Positions 54,497-64,000 of a stretch of DNA of 64,000 nt are shown here, piece by piece. Position numbers and translations under genes: made by a program. Under the pieces are notes generated by a model. The model ran no database searches, was not told where the DNA came from, and saw only the letters and a program-made list of their open reading frames with translations. How positions within the stretch are numbered: the stretch's first letter is position 1; every line of letters begins with the position of its first letter. Origin of the DNA: Allobosea sp. 67-29 (lineage in GTDB: Bacteria > Pseudomonadota > Alphaproteobacteria > Rhizobiales > Beijerinckiaceae); NCBI RefSeq assembly GCF_001898115.1, contig NZ_MKSQ01000014.1:62001-126000 (forward strand). The letters are read 5' to 3'.

Positions 54497-54526
54497 TTGA
54501 GTTCAAAAATATTTCAGGCTTAAAAT
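54497..54526 (+). promoter_or_regulatory. Promoter of the monooxygenase/reductase gene
   Basis: TTGAGT at 54497-54502 and TAAAAT at 54521-54526 are separated by 18 bases. The -10 overlaps the inverted motif at 54513-54527, so a repressor there would block polymerase binding. The start codon is about 45 bases after the -10. Confidence 0.5.
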
Positions 54527-54527
54527 A
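54513..54527. promoter_or_regulatory. Candidate MarR operator, monooxygenase side
   Basis: TTCAGGCTTAAAATA at 54513-54527 is the reverse complement of TATTTTAAGCCTGAA, matching the motif at 54357-54371 at 14 of 15 positions. The two sites are inverted to each other and overlap or abut both divergent promoters, as expected for one MarR protein controlling both sides. Confidence 0.55.
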
Positions 54528-54570
54528 ATTTCTCAAGCCGGATCGACCCGGCTCCCCGATGGAGGCGTCG

Positions 54571-56895
54571 ATGCGTATCGCGGTTGTGGGCGGAGGACCG
54601 GCGGGGCTTTATTTCGCGCTGCTGATGAAGCGGGACTGGCCGGCGCTGTCGGTCGACGTCTTCGAGCGCAACCAGCCCGACGACACCTTCGGTTTCGGCG
54701 TCGTCTTCTCCGACCAGACGCTCGACACGTTCAAGGCGGCGGATGCGCAGAGCTATGCCGCGATCCGTGACAATTTCGCCTATTGGGACGATATCGAGAT
54801 CCACTTCAAGGGCGACACTTTCCGCGTGCCCGGCAACGGCTTCTGCGGCTGCTCGCGCCGTTCGCTGCTGATGCTGGTGCAGGCGAGGGCGCGCGAGCTC
54901 GGCGTCAACCTGCATTTCGGCGAGGAGATCGCCGATATCGAGACGCTGAAGCGCGGCTACGATCTCGTCGTCGGCGCAGACGGCATCAACAGCCGCGTCC
55001 GCGAGAACTGGCGCGAGCGCTTCCAGCCGCAGACCGACCTGCGCCCGAACCATTTCACCTGGATGGGCTCGACCCGTCCCTTCGATGCCTTCACCTTCTT
55101 CTTCAAGCAGACGGAGCACGGGCTCTTCATCGCCCATTGCTACCAGTACGAGGCCGGCCGCTCGACCTGGGTGCTGGAGACCGACCCTGAGACCTTCGCG
55201 AAGGCGGGCCTCGGCGCGATGGACGAGGCGCAGTCGGCCGCCTTCCTAGAAGGCGTCTTCGCCGAGGAGCTGGAGGGCCATAAGCTCATCACCAACCGCT
55301 CGCTCTGGCGCAATTTTCCGATGATCCGCTGCCGCAACTGGGTGGTCGAGAATGTCGTGCTGATCGGCGACGCCAAGGCGACGGCGCATTTCTCGATCGG
55401 CTCCGGCACCAAGCTCGCGATGGAGGACGCCATCGCCCTGCACAAGGCAATGGGGCAGGCGAAGCTCGATGTCGCGGCCGGTCTAAAGCTGTTCGAAACG
55501 CAGCGCCGCGAGGAGGTCGAGAAGACCCAGCATGCGGCGGATGTCTCGCTGGTCTGGTTCGAGGAGCTCAAGCGCTTCTGGGATTTCGAGCCCCTGCGCT
55601 TTGCCTTCGGCCTGATGACCCGCTCGAAGGCGATCACCTACGATAATCTGGCGCTGCGCGCGCCGGAGATGGTCGAAGCCGTCGACAGGCTCGTCGCCGA
55701 CGACCTCGGCGATCTCGCCAAGCGCCGGAAGGACGGCTCTCCCGTGCCGCCGGCCTTCCAGCCCTTCAAGCTGCGCGAGATGCGGATCGAGAACCGCATG
55801 ACGCTCTCGCCGATGTGCCAGTATTCGGCTGAGGACGGCCTTCCGGGCGACTGGCACCTGATGCATTACGGCTCGCGCGCCATCGGCGGCCCCGGATTGG
55901 TCTTCACCGAGATGACCTGCGTCGCGCCCGATGCCCGCATCACGCCCGGCTGCACCGGCCTGTGGAACGACGCGCAGGAAGCGGCCTGGAAACGGATCGT
56001 CGATTTCGTGCACGGCCACTCGGCCGCGAAGATCTGCCTCCAACTCGGCCATGCCGGCCGCAAGGGCGCGACCAGGCTGATGTGGGAGGGCATGGATCGC
56101 CCGCTGCCGGAAGGCGCCTGGCCGATCATCTCGGCTTCGCCGCTGCCCTACTATCCCGAAAGCCAGGTGCCGCGCGAGATGACCCGCGCCGACATGGACC
56201 GGGTCAAGGCGGAATTCGTCGCTGCGGCTGAACGCGGCGAGCGAGCCGATTTCGACATGCTGGAGCTGCACTGCGCCCATGGCTATCTGCTGGCGAGCTT
56301 CCTTTCGCCGCTGACCAACAGGCGCACTGACGACTATGGCGGCTCGGTCGAGAACCGCCTGCGCTATCCGCTGGAGGTGTTCCGGGCGCTGCGTGAGGCC
56401 TGGCCGCGCGAGAAACCGATGTCGGTGCGCATCTCCGCGACCGACTGGGCCGAGGGCGGCCTCTCCGCCGCGGATTCCGTCGCGATCGCCGAGGCTTTCG
56501 CGGCCGAAGGCTGCGACCTCGTCGACGTCTCGACCGGTCAGACGGCGCGGGAATCGCGCCCGATGTACGGTCGCATGTTCCAGACGCCGTTCTCGGACCG
56601 CATCCGCAACGAGGCGGAGGTTGCGACCATGTGCGTCGGCAACATCACCACGGCCGATCAGATCAACACCATCATCGCCGCCGGCCGGGCCGATCTGGTC
56701 GCGCTCGGGCGGCCGCATCTGGCCGACCCGTCCTTCGTACTGCGGGCCGCCGCCTGGTACGGCGTCGATACCGACCAGCCGGTGCAATATGCGCCGGGCA
56801 AGGACCAACTCATGCGCAACACCCCGCGCGAGCGTCAGGACCTCGAAGAGCTGAAGCTCAAGGCCAAGCCGAGCCGCCACGCCCGCCCGGCCTGA
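54571..56895 (+). CDS. 2-aminobenzoyl-CoA monooxygenase/reductase (salicylyl-CoA 5-hydroxylase-like fusion)
   Basis: A 774-residue two-domain fusion. Residues 1-385 are a flavin monooxygenase ([12 protein letters not shown] at the start; the [18 protein letters not shown] region; and [25 protein letters not shown] for FAD). Residues about 395-770 are an Old Yellow Enzyme-type FMN reductase ([40 protein letters not shown] and [12 protein letters not shown]). This architecture is that of bacterial 2-aminobenzoyl-CoA monooxygenase/reductase, which hydroxylates and dearomatises the CoA ester. ATG 54571 is preceded by GGAGG five bases upstream. It is divergent from the rest of the cluster. Confidence 0.93.
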   Translation: MRIAVVGGGPAGLYFALLMKRDWPALSVDVFERNQPDDTFGFGVVFSDQTLDTFKAADAQSYAAIRDNFAYWDDIEIHFKGDTFRVPGNGFCGCSRRSLLMLVQARARELGVNLHFGEEIADIETLKRGYDLVVGADGINSRVRENWRERFQPQTDLRPNHFTWMGSTRPFDAFTFFFKQTEHGLFIAHCYQYEAGRSTWVLETDPETFAKAGLGAMDEAQSAAFLEGVFAEELEGHKLITNRSLWRNFPMIRCRNWVVENVVLIGDAKATAHFSIGSGTKLAMEDAIALHKAMGQAKLDVAAGLKLFETQRREEVEKTQHAADVSLVWFEELKRFWDFEPLRFAFGLMTRSKAITYDNLALRAPEMVEAVDRLVADDLGDLAKRRKDGSPVPPAFQPFKLREMRIENRMTLSPMCQYSAEDGLPGDWHLMHYGSRAIGGPGLVFTEMTCVAPDARITPGCTGLWNDAQEAAWKRIVDFVHGHSAAKICLQLGHAGRKGATRLMWEGMDRPLPEGAWPIISASPLPYYPESQVPREMTRADMDRVKAEFVAAAERGERADFDMLELHCAHGYLLASFLSPLTNRRTDDYGGSVENRLRYPLEVFRALREAWPREKPMSVRISATDWAEGGLSAADSVAIAEAFAAEGCDLVDVSTGQTARESRPMYGRMFQTPFSDRIRNEAEVATMCVGNITTADQINTIIAAGRADLVALGRPHLADPSFVLRAAAWYGVDTDQPVQYAPGKDQLMRNTPRERQDLEELKLKAKPSRHARPA

Positions 56896-56915
56896 GGCGG
56901 CCGCCAACCGCCGGG

Positions 56916-58217
56916 TCAGGCCGCGGCGGGTTGCCGGCCGGCTGGCGCGACGTCGGGGATGGTCGCCGCCGGGCGTTCGCCGAACGGGCTGGCGGCAGGT
57001 GGCTTCAGGCGAATCCGGAAGGCGAGATAGATCGCGGCCGCGGCGGAGAGCAATCCGAGATAGATGAGCAGCCCCTGCGGCCCCAACCCTTGCATGAAGG
57101 ATGCCGACACCAGCGGCCCGATCGCCGAACCGGTTGCCCAGAGGAAGAGGAGCTGGGCCGAGAGGCCGAGCGCCCGCTCACGTCCGAGCCGGAAATAGGC
57201 ATGGGCGACGGCGACCGTGTAGATCGGCATCGAGCCGGCGCCGATCAGCGCGAACAGCCCGAACAGCCACAGCCGGCTATGGGGCAGGGCGAACAGGAGC
57301 ACCGCGCCGAGCGCCAGCGTGCAGAGCACGACCGAAATCGTGGCGCTCAGCATGATGATGCGGCTCTCCACGCGGTCCGCCAGCAGGCCGAGCGGCCATT
57401 GCAGCACCAGCGCGCCGATCTGGATCCCGGCGGTGAGGAGGATCGCCCATTTCTGGTCCAGGCCGATCAGGATGCCATAGGCCGGCGCGACGTTGGTGAG
57501 CGCTCCGCCCATGAGCCCGACATAAAGACAGCCGATCACCGAGGCCGGGGCGTATTGCCAGATCGTGTTGAGCCTCACGGAGATCACTTCTCCGGATTCC
57601 GGTCCCTTGGCGCGCGTCATGCCGACCGGGATCAGCGCCAGCGAGAAGACGGCGCTGGCGATCAGGAAGATGTCGTTCGACTGCATCGAGACATAGCCAG
57701 TGCCGATCTGCGAGCCGATCAGCGCGAGTCGGTTGAGGATCTGGTACATCCCGAAGATGCGGCCGCGCTGGCCCGCCTTCGCCTGTCCGCTGATCCAGCT
57801 CTCGATGCAGATGGCATGGCCTGCACCCGCGAAGCCCATTCCGAGCCGCGACAGCCCCCAGGCGTCGATCGGAGTCAGGGCGAAGCTCAGGGTGAACGCC
57901 GCCTGCAGCGCGGCGAAGACGGCGAAGGCGCGGATATGGCCGACCCGGCGAATGAAGGCGGGAATGACGAAGCAGCCGGCGAGGAAGCCGACCGAGTAGG
58001 CGGAGCCGACCACGCCGATGAGCAGCGGCGCCTTCTGCGCCAGCGCCATCTTGAGCGGGATGACCGTGTTCACGATCGTCGCCGCGATCTGGAGGGCGAG
58101 CGCGCCGCCGACGATCGCTCCGAGGGCAGCGACCGAGCTGGTCTTCGCCTCCGCCGGTGTCACAGGAGGCGCGGCCTCCGGGGAGGCCGAGTCTGCGGTT
58201 TGCGGTCCTGTCGACAT
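56916..58217 (-). CDS. MFS transporter
   Basis: A 433-residue major facilitator with about twelve hydrophobic helices, for example GAIVGGALALQIAATIVNTVI near the start. It resembles the YcaD-like/UMF group. The GFLAGCFVIPAFIRRVGHIR segment looks like the loop 2-3 signature. N- and C-terminal tails of about 30 residues are rich in Ala/Pro. It is convergent with the monooxygenase/reductase gene, with 20 bases between stops, so it need not be part of the pathway; it could export or import a related aromatic acid. Substrate unknown. Confidence 0.87.
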   Translation of the reverse strand: MSTGPQTADSASPEAAPPVTPAEAKTSSVAALGAIVGGALALQIAATIVNTVIPLKMALAQKAPLLIGVVGSAYSVGFLAGCFVIPAFIRRVGHIRAFAVFAALQAAFTLSFALTPIDAWGLSRLGMGFAGAGHAICIESWISGQAKAGQRGRIFGMYQILNRLALIGSQIGTGYVSMQSNDIFLIASAVFSLALIPVGMTRAKGPESGEVISVRLNTIWQYAPASVIGCLYVGLMGGALTNVAPAYGILIGLDQKWAILLTAGIQIGALVLQWPLGLLADRVESRIIMLSATISVVLCTLALGAVLLFALPHSRLWLFGLFALIGAGSMPIYTVAVAHAYFRLGRERALGLSAQLLFLWATGSAIGPLVSASFMQGLGPQGLLIYLGLLSAAAAIYLAFRIRLKPPAASPFGERPAATIPDVAPAGRQPAAA

Positions 58218-58592
58218 ATCCGATTCGGCAAAGCTGGGCGCGAAGAGCGCCCCGTTTTCGCTGGTAAAGATGGACTAATCGGGGCGGGCAGGCCAGCAAA
58301 AAACCTCTCCGTCATGGCCTGGGTCCGCGCCATCATGGTGCCGCCTTTGCGTGGCCTTTCGGCCGGCCGCGGCGAAGCTGCCGCGCCATCGCGCATCCCT
58401 CGAAAATGCTCGGCCGGGTTCACTGACGATTAACCAAAACGGCGCCTTATCGAAAGAGAATCAGGTTTTGGTTCTCCCTGCATGGCCGGATGCAACGTCT
58501 CGGGCCGCGGGTCCCCTCGCGACGGGGCCTTGCGGAACGGGCGCGTCTCCGTCGAAGCGGGGCGTGGCGTAGGCGTGTCGAGAGTGCGGCGA
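58218..58592. other. Divergent promoter region with a 9-bp inverted repeat
   Basis: These 375 bases separate the MFS gene and the DUF2778 gene. AACCAAAAC at 58432-58440 and GTTTTGGTT at 58465-58473 are a perfect 9-bp inverted repeat with a 24-base centre, in an AT-rich pocket about 120 bases before the next start codon. An open frame runs from 58482 into the DUF2778 gene, but its first 37 codons are Gly/Arg-rich and unlikely to be translated. I see no other gene. Confidence 0.35.
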
Positions 58593-59780
58593 ATGAGCTA
58601 TGGCAGACATGCGCGGCGGGGCGGGGCGCCCCATCTGCGTCTTCGGCGTCGTCGCAGGCCGTTCGGCCGGACGCTGTTCTGGGCCGCGGCGCTTTGCCTG
58701 GGCGCCATGACCGGCTTCAAGGTGCTGGACCACGTCGCGCCGCGCGATCCGGATGTCCAGCTCGCGGGTGGTCCCGCAAGGTCTCCCGCTCCTATCCCGA
58801 TCGTGCCCGAGCCTGCGCGTCCGGTCGGCGGAGTGACGCCGCGGGCCTATAGCGGCTTGCTCGATCCGGGTCTTTCCGGCGCTACCCCGTCATCGCTCGC
58901 GCAAAACCGCCCGGTCGGCTCGGCGATGCGCCTGGCTTCGGTGCCGGAGGCGCTCGACCTCCCGGATTCCGAGCCGGTCCTGCCGCTGCCCTCGCAAGCG
59001 CCGGTGAGCCTTGCAGAGAGGGCCGGGCCGCAGCCCGCCACGCGTCCCGCCGAGCTGATCGCATCCCTGCCGCCGCAAACACCCTCGTCCGAGGTCGAAG
59101 GTCCCGTGCCGGGGGCGGCGCCGATGCCGGTGCCGAGGCCGGCCGAGCTCGAGATGCCGTCTGAGACCCGGCCGCAGCGGCTGGCGCAGCAGCCGGCGAT
59201 TGGCGCCCGCCGCAGCCGGACGGCAGCAGCGACCGCGCCAACGCCCGAGGATAACCGCAACTTCTTCGAGAAGCTGTTCGGCGTGCAGAAGCCGGCGGCC
59301 GGCACAGCTCTCGCCTATGCCGCTCCGCAGGATGATGTCGTCGACCGCGGGCGCGTCACTCGCCTGAGCCCTTCGGCCGGAACGCCGCCGCGGACGGCGG
59401 AGGCCGGCACGGCGATCTACGACATCAGCGCCAAGATGGTCTACATGCCCAATGGCGAGCGGCTGGAAGCCCATTCGGGCCTGGGCGACTACCTCGACGA
59501 TCCCCGTTACGCCCATGTCCGGATGAAGGGCGTCACCCCGCCGCACACCTATACGCTGACCGAACGCGAGGCGCTGTTCCACGGCGTGCGAGCGATCAGA
59601 TTGAACCCGGTCGGCGGTTCGGGGGCGATCCATGGTCGAGCCGGATTGCTCGCGCACACCTTCATGCTGGGCCCACGCGGCGATTCGAACGGTTGCATCT
59701 CGTTCAGGGACTACGACCGCTTCCTGCAGGCCTTCCTGCGCGGTGAGGTCAAGCGGCTGGTCGTGGTCGCGAGCCTCTGA
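58593..59780 (+). CDS. Membrane-anchored DUF2778 (Tlde1-like) protein
   Basis: A 395-residue protein in three parts. The N terminus is strongly basic (RHARRGGAPHLRLRRRRR) and leads into one membrane helix (about residues 28-45). Residues 50-270 form a proline-rich, low-complexity periplasmic linker. The last 130 residues are a DUF2778/Tlde1-type domain with His in GAIHGRAGLLAHTF and Cys in GDSNGCISFRDYDRF, the L,D-transpeptidase-like catalytic pair. It may cut or exchange peptidoglycan cross-links. ATG 58593 is chosen over an open frame from 58482. No immunity gene or type VI gene is beside it, so a housekeeping wall function is as likely as a toxin. Confidence 0.82.
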   Translation: MSYGRHARRGGAPHLRLRRRRRPFGRTLFWAAALCLGAMTGFKVLDHVAPRDPDVQLAGGPARSPAPIPIVPEPARPVGGVTPRAYSGLLDPGLSGATPSSLAQNRPVGSAMRLASVPEALDLPDSEPVLPLPSQAPVSLAERAGPQPATRPAELIASLPPQTPSSEVEGPVPGAAPMPVPRPAELEMPSETRPQRLAQQPAIGARRSRTAAATAPTPEDNRNFFEKLFGVQKPAAGTALAYAAPQDDVVDRGRVTRLSPSAGTPPRTAEAGTAIYDISAKMVYMPNGERLEAHSGLGDYLDDPRYAHVRMKGVTPPHTYTLTEREALFHGVRAIRLNPVGGSGAIHGRAGLLAHTFMLGPRGDSNGCISFRDYDRFLQAFLRGEVKRLVVVASL

Positions 59781-59808
59781 GCCTGCCGCGACGGACCCCG
59801 GGCGATGT

Positions 59809-60201
59809 TCAGGCCGGCTGTCCGTCGTTACGGCGCTCTTCGATCGCGTCGACCCGATCCGGGTAGAAGGCGAGATGGCCTGCGATCTGCGCCACGGCCG
59901 GATGCGGCTCCTCATAGGTCCAGACGGCGTCAGTTGACCGGGTCCCGTCGGCCGTGATCGAGAAATAGGCGGCCTCGCCCTTGTAGGGGCAATGGGTTGT
60001 GGTTTTCGAGCGCGTGAGGAAGGCCATGTTGGTATCCGCGCGCGGAATATAGTGCACCGGCGGATAACTCGCTTCGCGCAAGGTCAGGGCCGCGCGCGTG
60101 TCCGCGATCACTTCCCCGCCCGCGGTGACGACGACGCGGTGGCGATTGGGCGCGATTGTGATCGGATGATCGGGACCGGGAATCTTCACGCTGCGGGTCA
60201 T
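59809..60201 (-). CDS. DUF427 domain protein
   Basis: A 130-residue DUF427 family protein of unknown function. The family core is clear: IPGPDHPITIAPNRHRVVV, VIADTRAALTLREASYPPVHYIPRADTN (in parts), HCPYKGEAAYFSI and WTYEEPHPAVAQIAGHLAFYPDRVD. It is soluble, compact and has no signal peptide. ATG 60201 has GGAG just upstream; the longer open frame to 60459 is an Arg-rich artefact of topA coding in another frame. It starts 85 bases after the topA stop on the same strand, so co-transcription is possible. Confidence 0.9.
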   Translation of the reverse strand: MTRSVKIPGPDHPITIAPNRHRVVVTAGGEVIADTRAALTLREASYPPVHYIPRADTNMAFLTRSKTTTHCPYKGEAAYFSITADGTRSTDAVWTYEEPHPAVAQIAGHLAFYPDRVDAIEERRNDGQPA

Positions 60202-60286
60202 GGGAGGCTCCTGATAGGCGCGAGGGGCGGGCACCGCCGCCCGCGCGGGAACCGTCCGGTGATCGATGCGGCCTTCGGCCGTCGCC

Positions 60287-62962
60287 TCACCCGTTCGCCG
60301 CCTTGGGGGCGGAGGAACCTTTCGCCGGCGCCTTCTCGGCCGAAGACTTCTTGGCCGCCGGCTTCTTGGCGGGAGCCTTCTTCGCCGGCGCCTTGGCCTT
60401 TGCGGCGCCGGCAGCCTTCGCCTTGCCCTTGGCACCGCCTTTCGTCGCCGCCTTGGCATTGACCAGCTCGATCGCCTGTTCGAGCGTCAGCGCGTCGGGC
60501 GATTGCGTCTTCGGCAGGGTCGCGAAGATCTTGCCCCAGGCGACGTAGGGGCCGTATTTGCCGGCCTTCACTTCCAGAGCGCCACCGTCGGGATGGTCAC
60601 CGAGCGCCCGGCCCGGTGTCGCGGCCGCGCGGCCGCCGCGCCCGCCGCCGTTCTCCTTGGCAACGATCAGGTCGATGGCGCGGTTGGCGCCGAGTTCGAG
60701 CACGTCGTCGTCCTTGTCGATATTGGCGTAGGTCCGGCCGTGCTGGACATAGGGCCCGTAGCGGCCGATGCCGACCAGGATCGGTTCCCCCGATTCCGGA
60801 TGCTTGGCCACTTCGCGCGGCAGGGAGAGCAGGGCGAGCGCCTTCTCCAGCGTAACGCTTGCCGGGCTCATGCCTTTGGGCAGGCTGGAGCGCTTGGGCT
60901 TATCGCCCTCGCCGAGCTGGATATAGGGGCCGAAGCGGCCGTCGCGCAGCGTGACTTCGAGATTGGTCACCGGGTCGGTGCCGAGGATGCGCACGCCCGG
61001 CGTACCCTGGCCGCCCTCGGCGCTGGCTTCGCCATCGGCGGCGGGGACGGAGAGGGGACGTGTATAACGGCATTCCGGGTAGTTCGAGCAGCCGACGAAA
61101 GCGCCGAACTTACCGAGCTTCAGCGAAAGCTGGCCGTTGCCGCAATTCGGGCAGACGCGCGGGTCGGAACCATCGGCCTTCTTCGGGAAGATATAGTCGC
61201 CGAGGATGCCGTTCAGTGCCTCCAGCACGTCGCCGACGCGCAGATCCTTGGTCTCGCCGATCGAGGCCTGGAACTCGTCCCAGAAGGCCCGCAGCAGCGC
61301 TTTCCAGTCGATCTCCGCATTCGAGACGCGGTCGAGGTTCTCTTCGAGGTTCGCCGTGAAGTCGTATTCGACATAGCGGCCGAAAAAGCTTTCCAGGAAC
61401 GCCGTCACCAGCATGCCCTTGTCCTCGGGCACGAGGCGCTTCTTCTCGATGCGGACGTATTCACGGTCGCGCAGGGTCGAGAGCGTTGCTGAATAGGTCG
61501 ACGGCCGGCCGATGCCGAGCTCTTCCATGCGCTTGATCAGGCTGGCTTCGGAATAGCGCGGCGGCGGCTCGGTGAAATGCTGGTCGGCGGCGATCGCGCG
61601 CTTCTCCAGCTTGTCGCCTGCCTTCATCGCCGGCAGCTTCTTGGAATCCTCGTCTTCCTCGTCGTCGCGGCTTTCCTGATAGAGCGTCAGGAAGCCGTCG
61701 AAGAGCACGACCTGTCCGGAGGCACGCAGTTCGAGGTTCCGGGCGCCGACCTTGGCCGCGATGTCGACCGTCGTGCGCTCCATCTCGGCCGATTCCATCT
61801 GGCTCGCGATGGTGCGCTTCCAGATCAGTTCGTAGAGCTTGGCCTGCTCGGGTTCGAGATGGCGCGCGACCATGGCCGGCAGGCGGCCGAGATCGGTCGG
61901 GCGGATGGCCTCGTGGGCCTCCTGCGCGTTCTTGGCCTTGACCGTGTATTTGCGCGGGGCGTTCGGGACGTATCTGTCGCCGAATTCCTTGCCGATGACG
62001 CGCCGTGCCGCGGCGATGGCCGAGCCGTCCATGTCGACGCCGTCGGTACGCATATAGGTGATCAGGCCGACCGTCTCGCCGCCGATATCGACGCCTTCAT
62101 AGAGCCGCTGGGCGAGCTGCATGGTCCGCGCCGGGGCGAGGCCGAGCTTGCGCGAGGCCTCCTGCTGCAGCGTCGAGGTCTGGAAGGGCGGCTGCGGATG
62201 GCGCTTGACCGGCTTGGCCTCGACCTCGCTGACGGTGAAGAGCGCGGATTCCAGCGCCGCCTTGAAGGCCTTGGCCTCATCCTCGTTGCCGATGTCGAGA
62301 CGGGCGATCTTTTTGCCGTCGGCGCCGACGAGGCGCGCCTCGAAGGTCTGGCCGGATTCCGTCGCGAGCGTCGCGACCAGCGACCAGTATTCACGGGCCC
62401 GGAAGGCTTCGATCTCGCGCTCGCGGTCGCAGACGAGGCGCAGCGCCACCGATTGCACGCGGCCAGCGGAGCGGGCACCCGGGAGCTTGCGCCACAGCAC
62501 CGGCGACAGCGTGAAGCCGACGAGATAGTCGAGCGCCCGCCGCGCCAGATAGGCATCGACCAGCGCCTGGTCGATGGCGCGCGGATTGGCCAGCGCCTTC
62601 TGCACGGCGTCCTTGGTGACGGCGTTGAAGGTGACGCGCTCGACGGGGATGCCCTTCAGCACGCGCTTCTGGTTCAGCGCCTCCAGCACGTGCCAGGAGA
62701 TCGCCTCGCCTTCGCGATCCGGGTCGGTGGCGAGGATCAGCTTCTCCGCGCCCTTCACGGCGCGCGCGATCTCGGCCACCTGCTTGGCGCCGCGGCCCTC
62801 GATCTCCCATTTCATGGAGAAGTCGTTGTCGGGCTCGACCGAGCCGTCCTTGGCCGGCAGGTCGCGGATATGCCCGAACGAGGCGATCACCTCGTAGTCG
62901 GAGCCCAGATATTTATTGATCGTCTTGGCCTTGGCCGGCGACTCGACGACGAGGAGCTTCAT
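60287..62962 (-). CDS. topA: DNA topoisomerase I
   Basis: An 891-residue type IA topoisomerase that relaxes negative supercoils. The N-terminal Toprim domain starts [20 protein letters not shown] and includes [14 protein letters not shown]. The active-site tyrosine is in [11 protein letters not shown], at about residue 303. A zinc-finger domain has [21 protein letters not shown] and CSNYPEC; later repeats ([27 protein letters not shown]) are further C-terminal domains. The final 70 residues are a Lys/Ala/Pro tail of histone H1 type (for example [20 protein letters not shown]). It is divergent from panB. Confidence 0.97.
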   Translation of the reverse strand: MKLLVVESPAKAKTINKYLGSDYEVIASFGHIRDLPAKDGSVEPDNDFSMKWEIEGRGAKQVAEIARAVKGAEKLILATDPDREGEAISWHVLEALNQKRVLKGIPVERVTFNAVTKDAVQKALANPRAIDQALVDAYLARRALDYLVGFTLSPVLWRKLPGARSAGRVQSVALRLVCDREREIEAFRAREYWSLVATLATESGQTFEARLVGADGKKIARLDIGNEDEAKAFKAALESALFTVSEVEAKPVKRHPQPPFQTSTLQQEASRKLGLAPARTMQLAQRLYEGVDIGGETVGLITYMRTDGVDMDGSAIAAARRVIGKEFGDRYVPNAPRKYTVKAKNAQEAHEAIRPTDLGRLPAMVARHLEPEQAKLYELIWKRTIASQMESAEMERTTVDIAAKVGARNLELRASGQVVLFDGFLTLYQESRDDEEDEDSKKLPAMKAGDKLEKRAIAADQHFTEPPPRYSEASLIKRMEELGIGRPSTYSATLSTLRDREYVRIEKKRLVPEDKGMLVTAFLESFFGRYVEYDFTANLEENLDRVSNAEIDWKALLRAFWDEFQASIGETKDLRVGDVLEALNGILGDYIFPKKADGSDPRVCPNCGNGQLSLKLGKFGAFVGCSNYPECRYTRPLSVPAADGEASAEGGQGTPGVRILGTDPVTNLEVTLRDGRFGPYIQLGEGDKPKRSSLPKGMSPASVTLEKALALLSLPREVAKHPESGEPILVGIGRYGPYVQHGRTYANIDKDDDVLELGANRAIDLIVAKENGGGRGGRAAATPGRALGDHPDGGALEVKAGKYGPYVAWGKIFATLPKTQSPDALTLEQAIELVNAKAATKGGAKGKAKAAGAAKAKAPAKKAPAKKPAAKKSSAEKAPAKGSSAPKAANG

Positions 62963-63167
62963 GATCTTGGTCTCGATGACAGCCCTGATCAGAGCGCGGA
63001 ACCGGCCGGATGGACGGTTCCGCGACCCGCAAGACCGCTGCGGTTCGGAAGTGCGCGCGAAATTGGTTCAGCGGAGAAGCGGTGTCAAACGGCGATTGCG
63101 CTTTGCCTGGCGCAGCGGACCGTTTAGGGCCTTTCTCCGGCTCGGGCCAGGACATGGGGAGGCGAGC

Positions 63168-63989
63168 GTGTCGTCGCAAGCACAGATCAGGCGCCTGACC
63201 GCGCTGGACATTCGCAGACGCAAGGCGGCCGAGCCCATCGTGTCGCTGACCGCCTATACGGCGCCGATGGCGGCGCTGGCCGATCGGCACTGCGATTTCC
63301 TGCTCGTCGGAGATTCCCTGGGCATGGTCGTACACGGCCTCGACAGCACCGTACCTGTGACCCTGGAAATGATGATCCTGCACGGCCAGGCAGTGATGCG
63401 CGGCTCGCGGCGGGCGCTGGTCGTCATCGACATGCCCTTCGGCAGCTATGAGGAAAGCCCGGAGCAGGCCTTCCGCAATGCCGCCCGCATCATGCAGGAG
63501 ACCGGCTGCGGCGCGGTCAAGCTCGAGGGCGGTCAGCGCATGGCCGCGACCATTCGCTTTCTCGTCGAGCGCGGCATCCCGGTGATGGCCCATGTCGGGC
63601 TGACGCCGCAGGCCGTCAATGTGCTCGGCGGCTTCAAGGCACAGGGGCGTGAGCGTGCCGAATGGCCCGCGATCACCGCCGACGCCGAGGCGGTGGCCGC
63701 GGCCGGGGCCTTCGCCGTGGTGCTCGAGGCGGTGGCCGAGCCGCTCGCCGCCGGGATCACAGCAAAGGTCGCGATCCCGACGATCGGCATCGGCGCCTCG
63801 GCGGCCTGCGATGGCCAGGTGCTGGTGCTCGACGACATGCTGGGCCTGACCGGGCGCGTGCCGAAATTCGTCAAGCTCTTCGGCAACCTCGCCGAGGACG
63901 TCGACAAGGCGGTGGCGGGCTACGCCGCCGAAGTCCGGGCCCGGCGTTTCCCGGGGCCGGAGCATGTCTACACGGTGAAGGAGAGCTGA
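63168..63989 (+). CDS. panB: 3-methyl-2-oxobutanoate hydroxymethyltransferase
   Basis: PanB transfers a hydroxymethyl group from methylene-tetrahydrofolate to 2-oxoisovalerate, giving ketopantoate for pantothenate and CoA. The 273-residue product is complete and standard in length. [33 protein letters not shown] and the conserved DMPFGSYE and [10 protein letters not shown] segments are present, then [17 protein letters not shown]. The start is a GTG at 63168 with GGGGAGG five bases upstream; the frame is open from 62916, but that part overlaps topA and is unconserved. No panC is seen in the 11 bases that remain. Confidence 0.95.
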   Translation: MSSQAQIRRLTALDIRRRKAAEPIVSLTAYTAPMAALADRHCDFLLVGDSLGMVVHGLDSTVPVTLEMMILHGQAVMRGSRRALVVIDMPFGSYEESPEQAFRNAARIMQETGCGAVKLEGGQRMAATIRFLVERGIPVMAHVGLTPQAVNVLGGFKAQGRERAEWPAITADAEAVAAAGAFAVVLEAVAEPLAAGITAKVAIPTIGIGASAACDGQVLVLDDMLGLTGRVPKFVKLFGNLAEDVDKAVAGYAAEVRARRFPGPEHVYTVKES

Positions 63990-64000
63990 GCCCGCTCAGC

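Noticed and set aside
1..64000. CRISPR arrays, insertion sequences, prophage or rRNA
   Set aside because: I looked for regular repeats, transposase-like proteins, phage structural genes and rRNA sequence and found none.

Overview
This is 64 kb of GC-rich, gene-dense chromosome from an alphaproteobacterium, most likely of the order Hyphomicrobiales (Rhizobiales). A Bosea-like organism is my best guess. The guess rests on the short type-2 ArgC, a LexA box of the alphaproteobacterial form (GAAC-N7-GAAC) in front of an imuA-imuB-dnaE2 cassette, a class I PHA synthase, an APS-type CysH with CysDN, and the gene content overall. No species call can be proven from sequence alone. I see no insertion sequence, prophage, CRISPR array or rRNA; there is one tRNA (Glu-UUC).

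Layout. 1-3.8 kb: argC, a fumarylacetoacetase-family hydrolase and a FadL-type outer-membrane channel. 3.8-6.7 kb: two overlooked membrane micro-ORFs, PHA synthase and a small lipoprotein. 6.9-16.2 kb: a conserved housekeeping run (PLP aminotransferase, hom, glpX, a UvrD-like helicase, recJ) interrupted by a small membrane protein and a methyltransferase. 16.3-21.3 kb: tRNA-Glu and the prkA-yeaH-spoVR stress operon. 21.4-24.2 kb: a beta-propeller protein and a winged-helix regulator divergent from a DUF899 thioredoxin-like protein.

24.3-34.7 kb is the most interesting metabolic region. It is a tightly packed ten-gene operon on the minus strand, controlled by a divergent LysR gene. It encodes a three-subunit flavin/iron-sulfur amino-acid dehydrogenase, an aldehyde dehydrogenase, a DapA-family lyase, a single-permease amino-acid ABC importer, a saccharopine/lysine-dehydrogenase-like enzyme and an Asp/Glu-type racemase. 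The core resembles hydroxyproline (cyclic imino acid) catabolism, but the usual proline-racemase-family epimerase is absent and two unusual enzymes are present, so the true substrate is open.

34.7-38.5 kb: a split chromate transporter, an EEP-family hydrolase and a cardiolipin synthase. 38.8-44.5 kb: the SOS mutagenesis cassette imuA-imuB-dnaE2 behind a LexA box. 44.7-48.0 kb: cysH-cysD-cysN, in which CysN carries a DUF2061-like membrane tail in place of an APS kinase. 48.1 kb: a four-EF-hand calcium-binding protein. 48.9-58.2 kb: a 2-aminobenzoate (anthranilate) degradation cluster of the CoA-dependent aerobic hybrid type (RidA, CoA ligase, acyl-CoA dehydrogenase, enoyl-CoA hydratase, MarR, SDR, divergent monooxygenase/reductase) with a convergent MFS transporter. 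Two near-identical inverted motifs, probably MarR operators, sit in its divergent promoter. 58.6-64 kb: a membrane-anchored DUF2778/Tlde1-type protein, a DUF427 protein, topA and panB.
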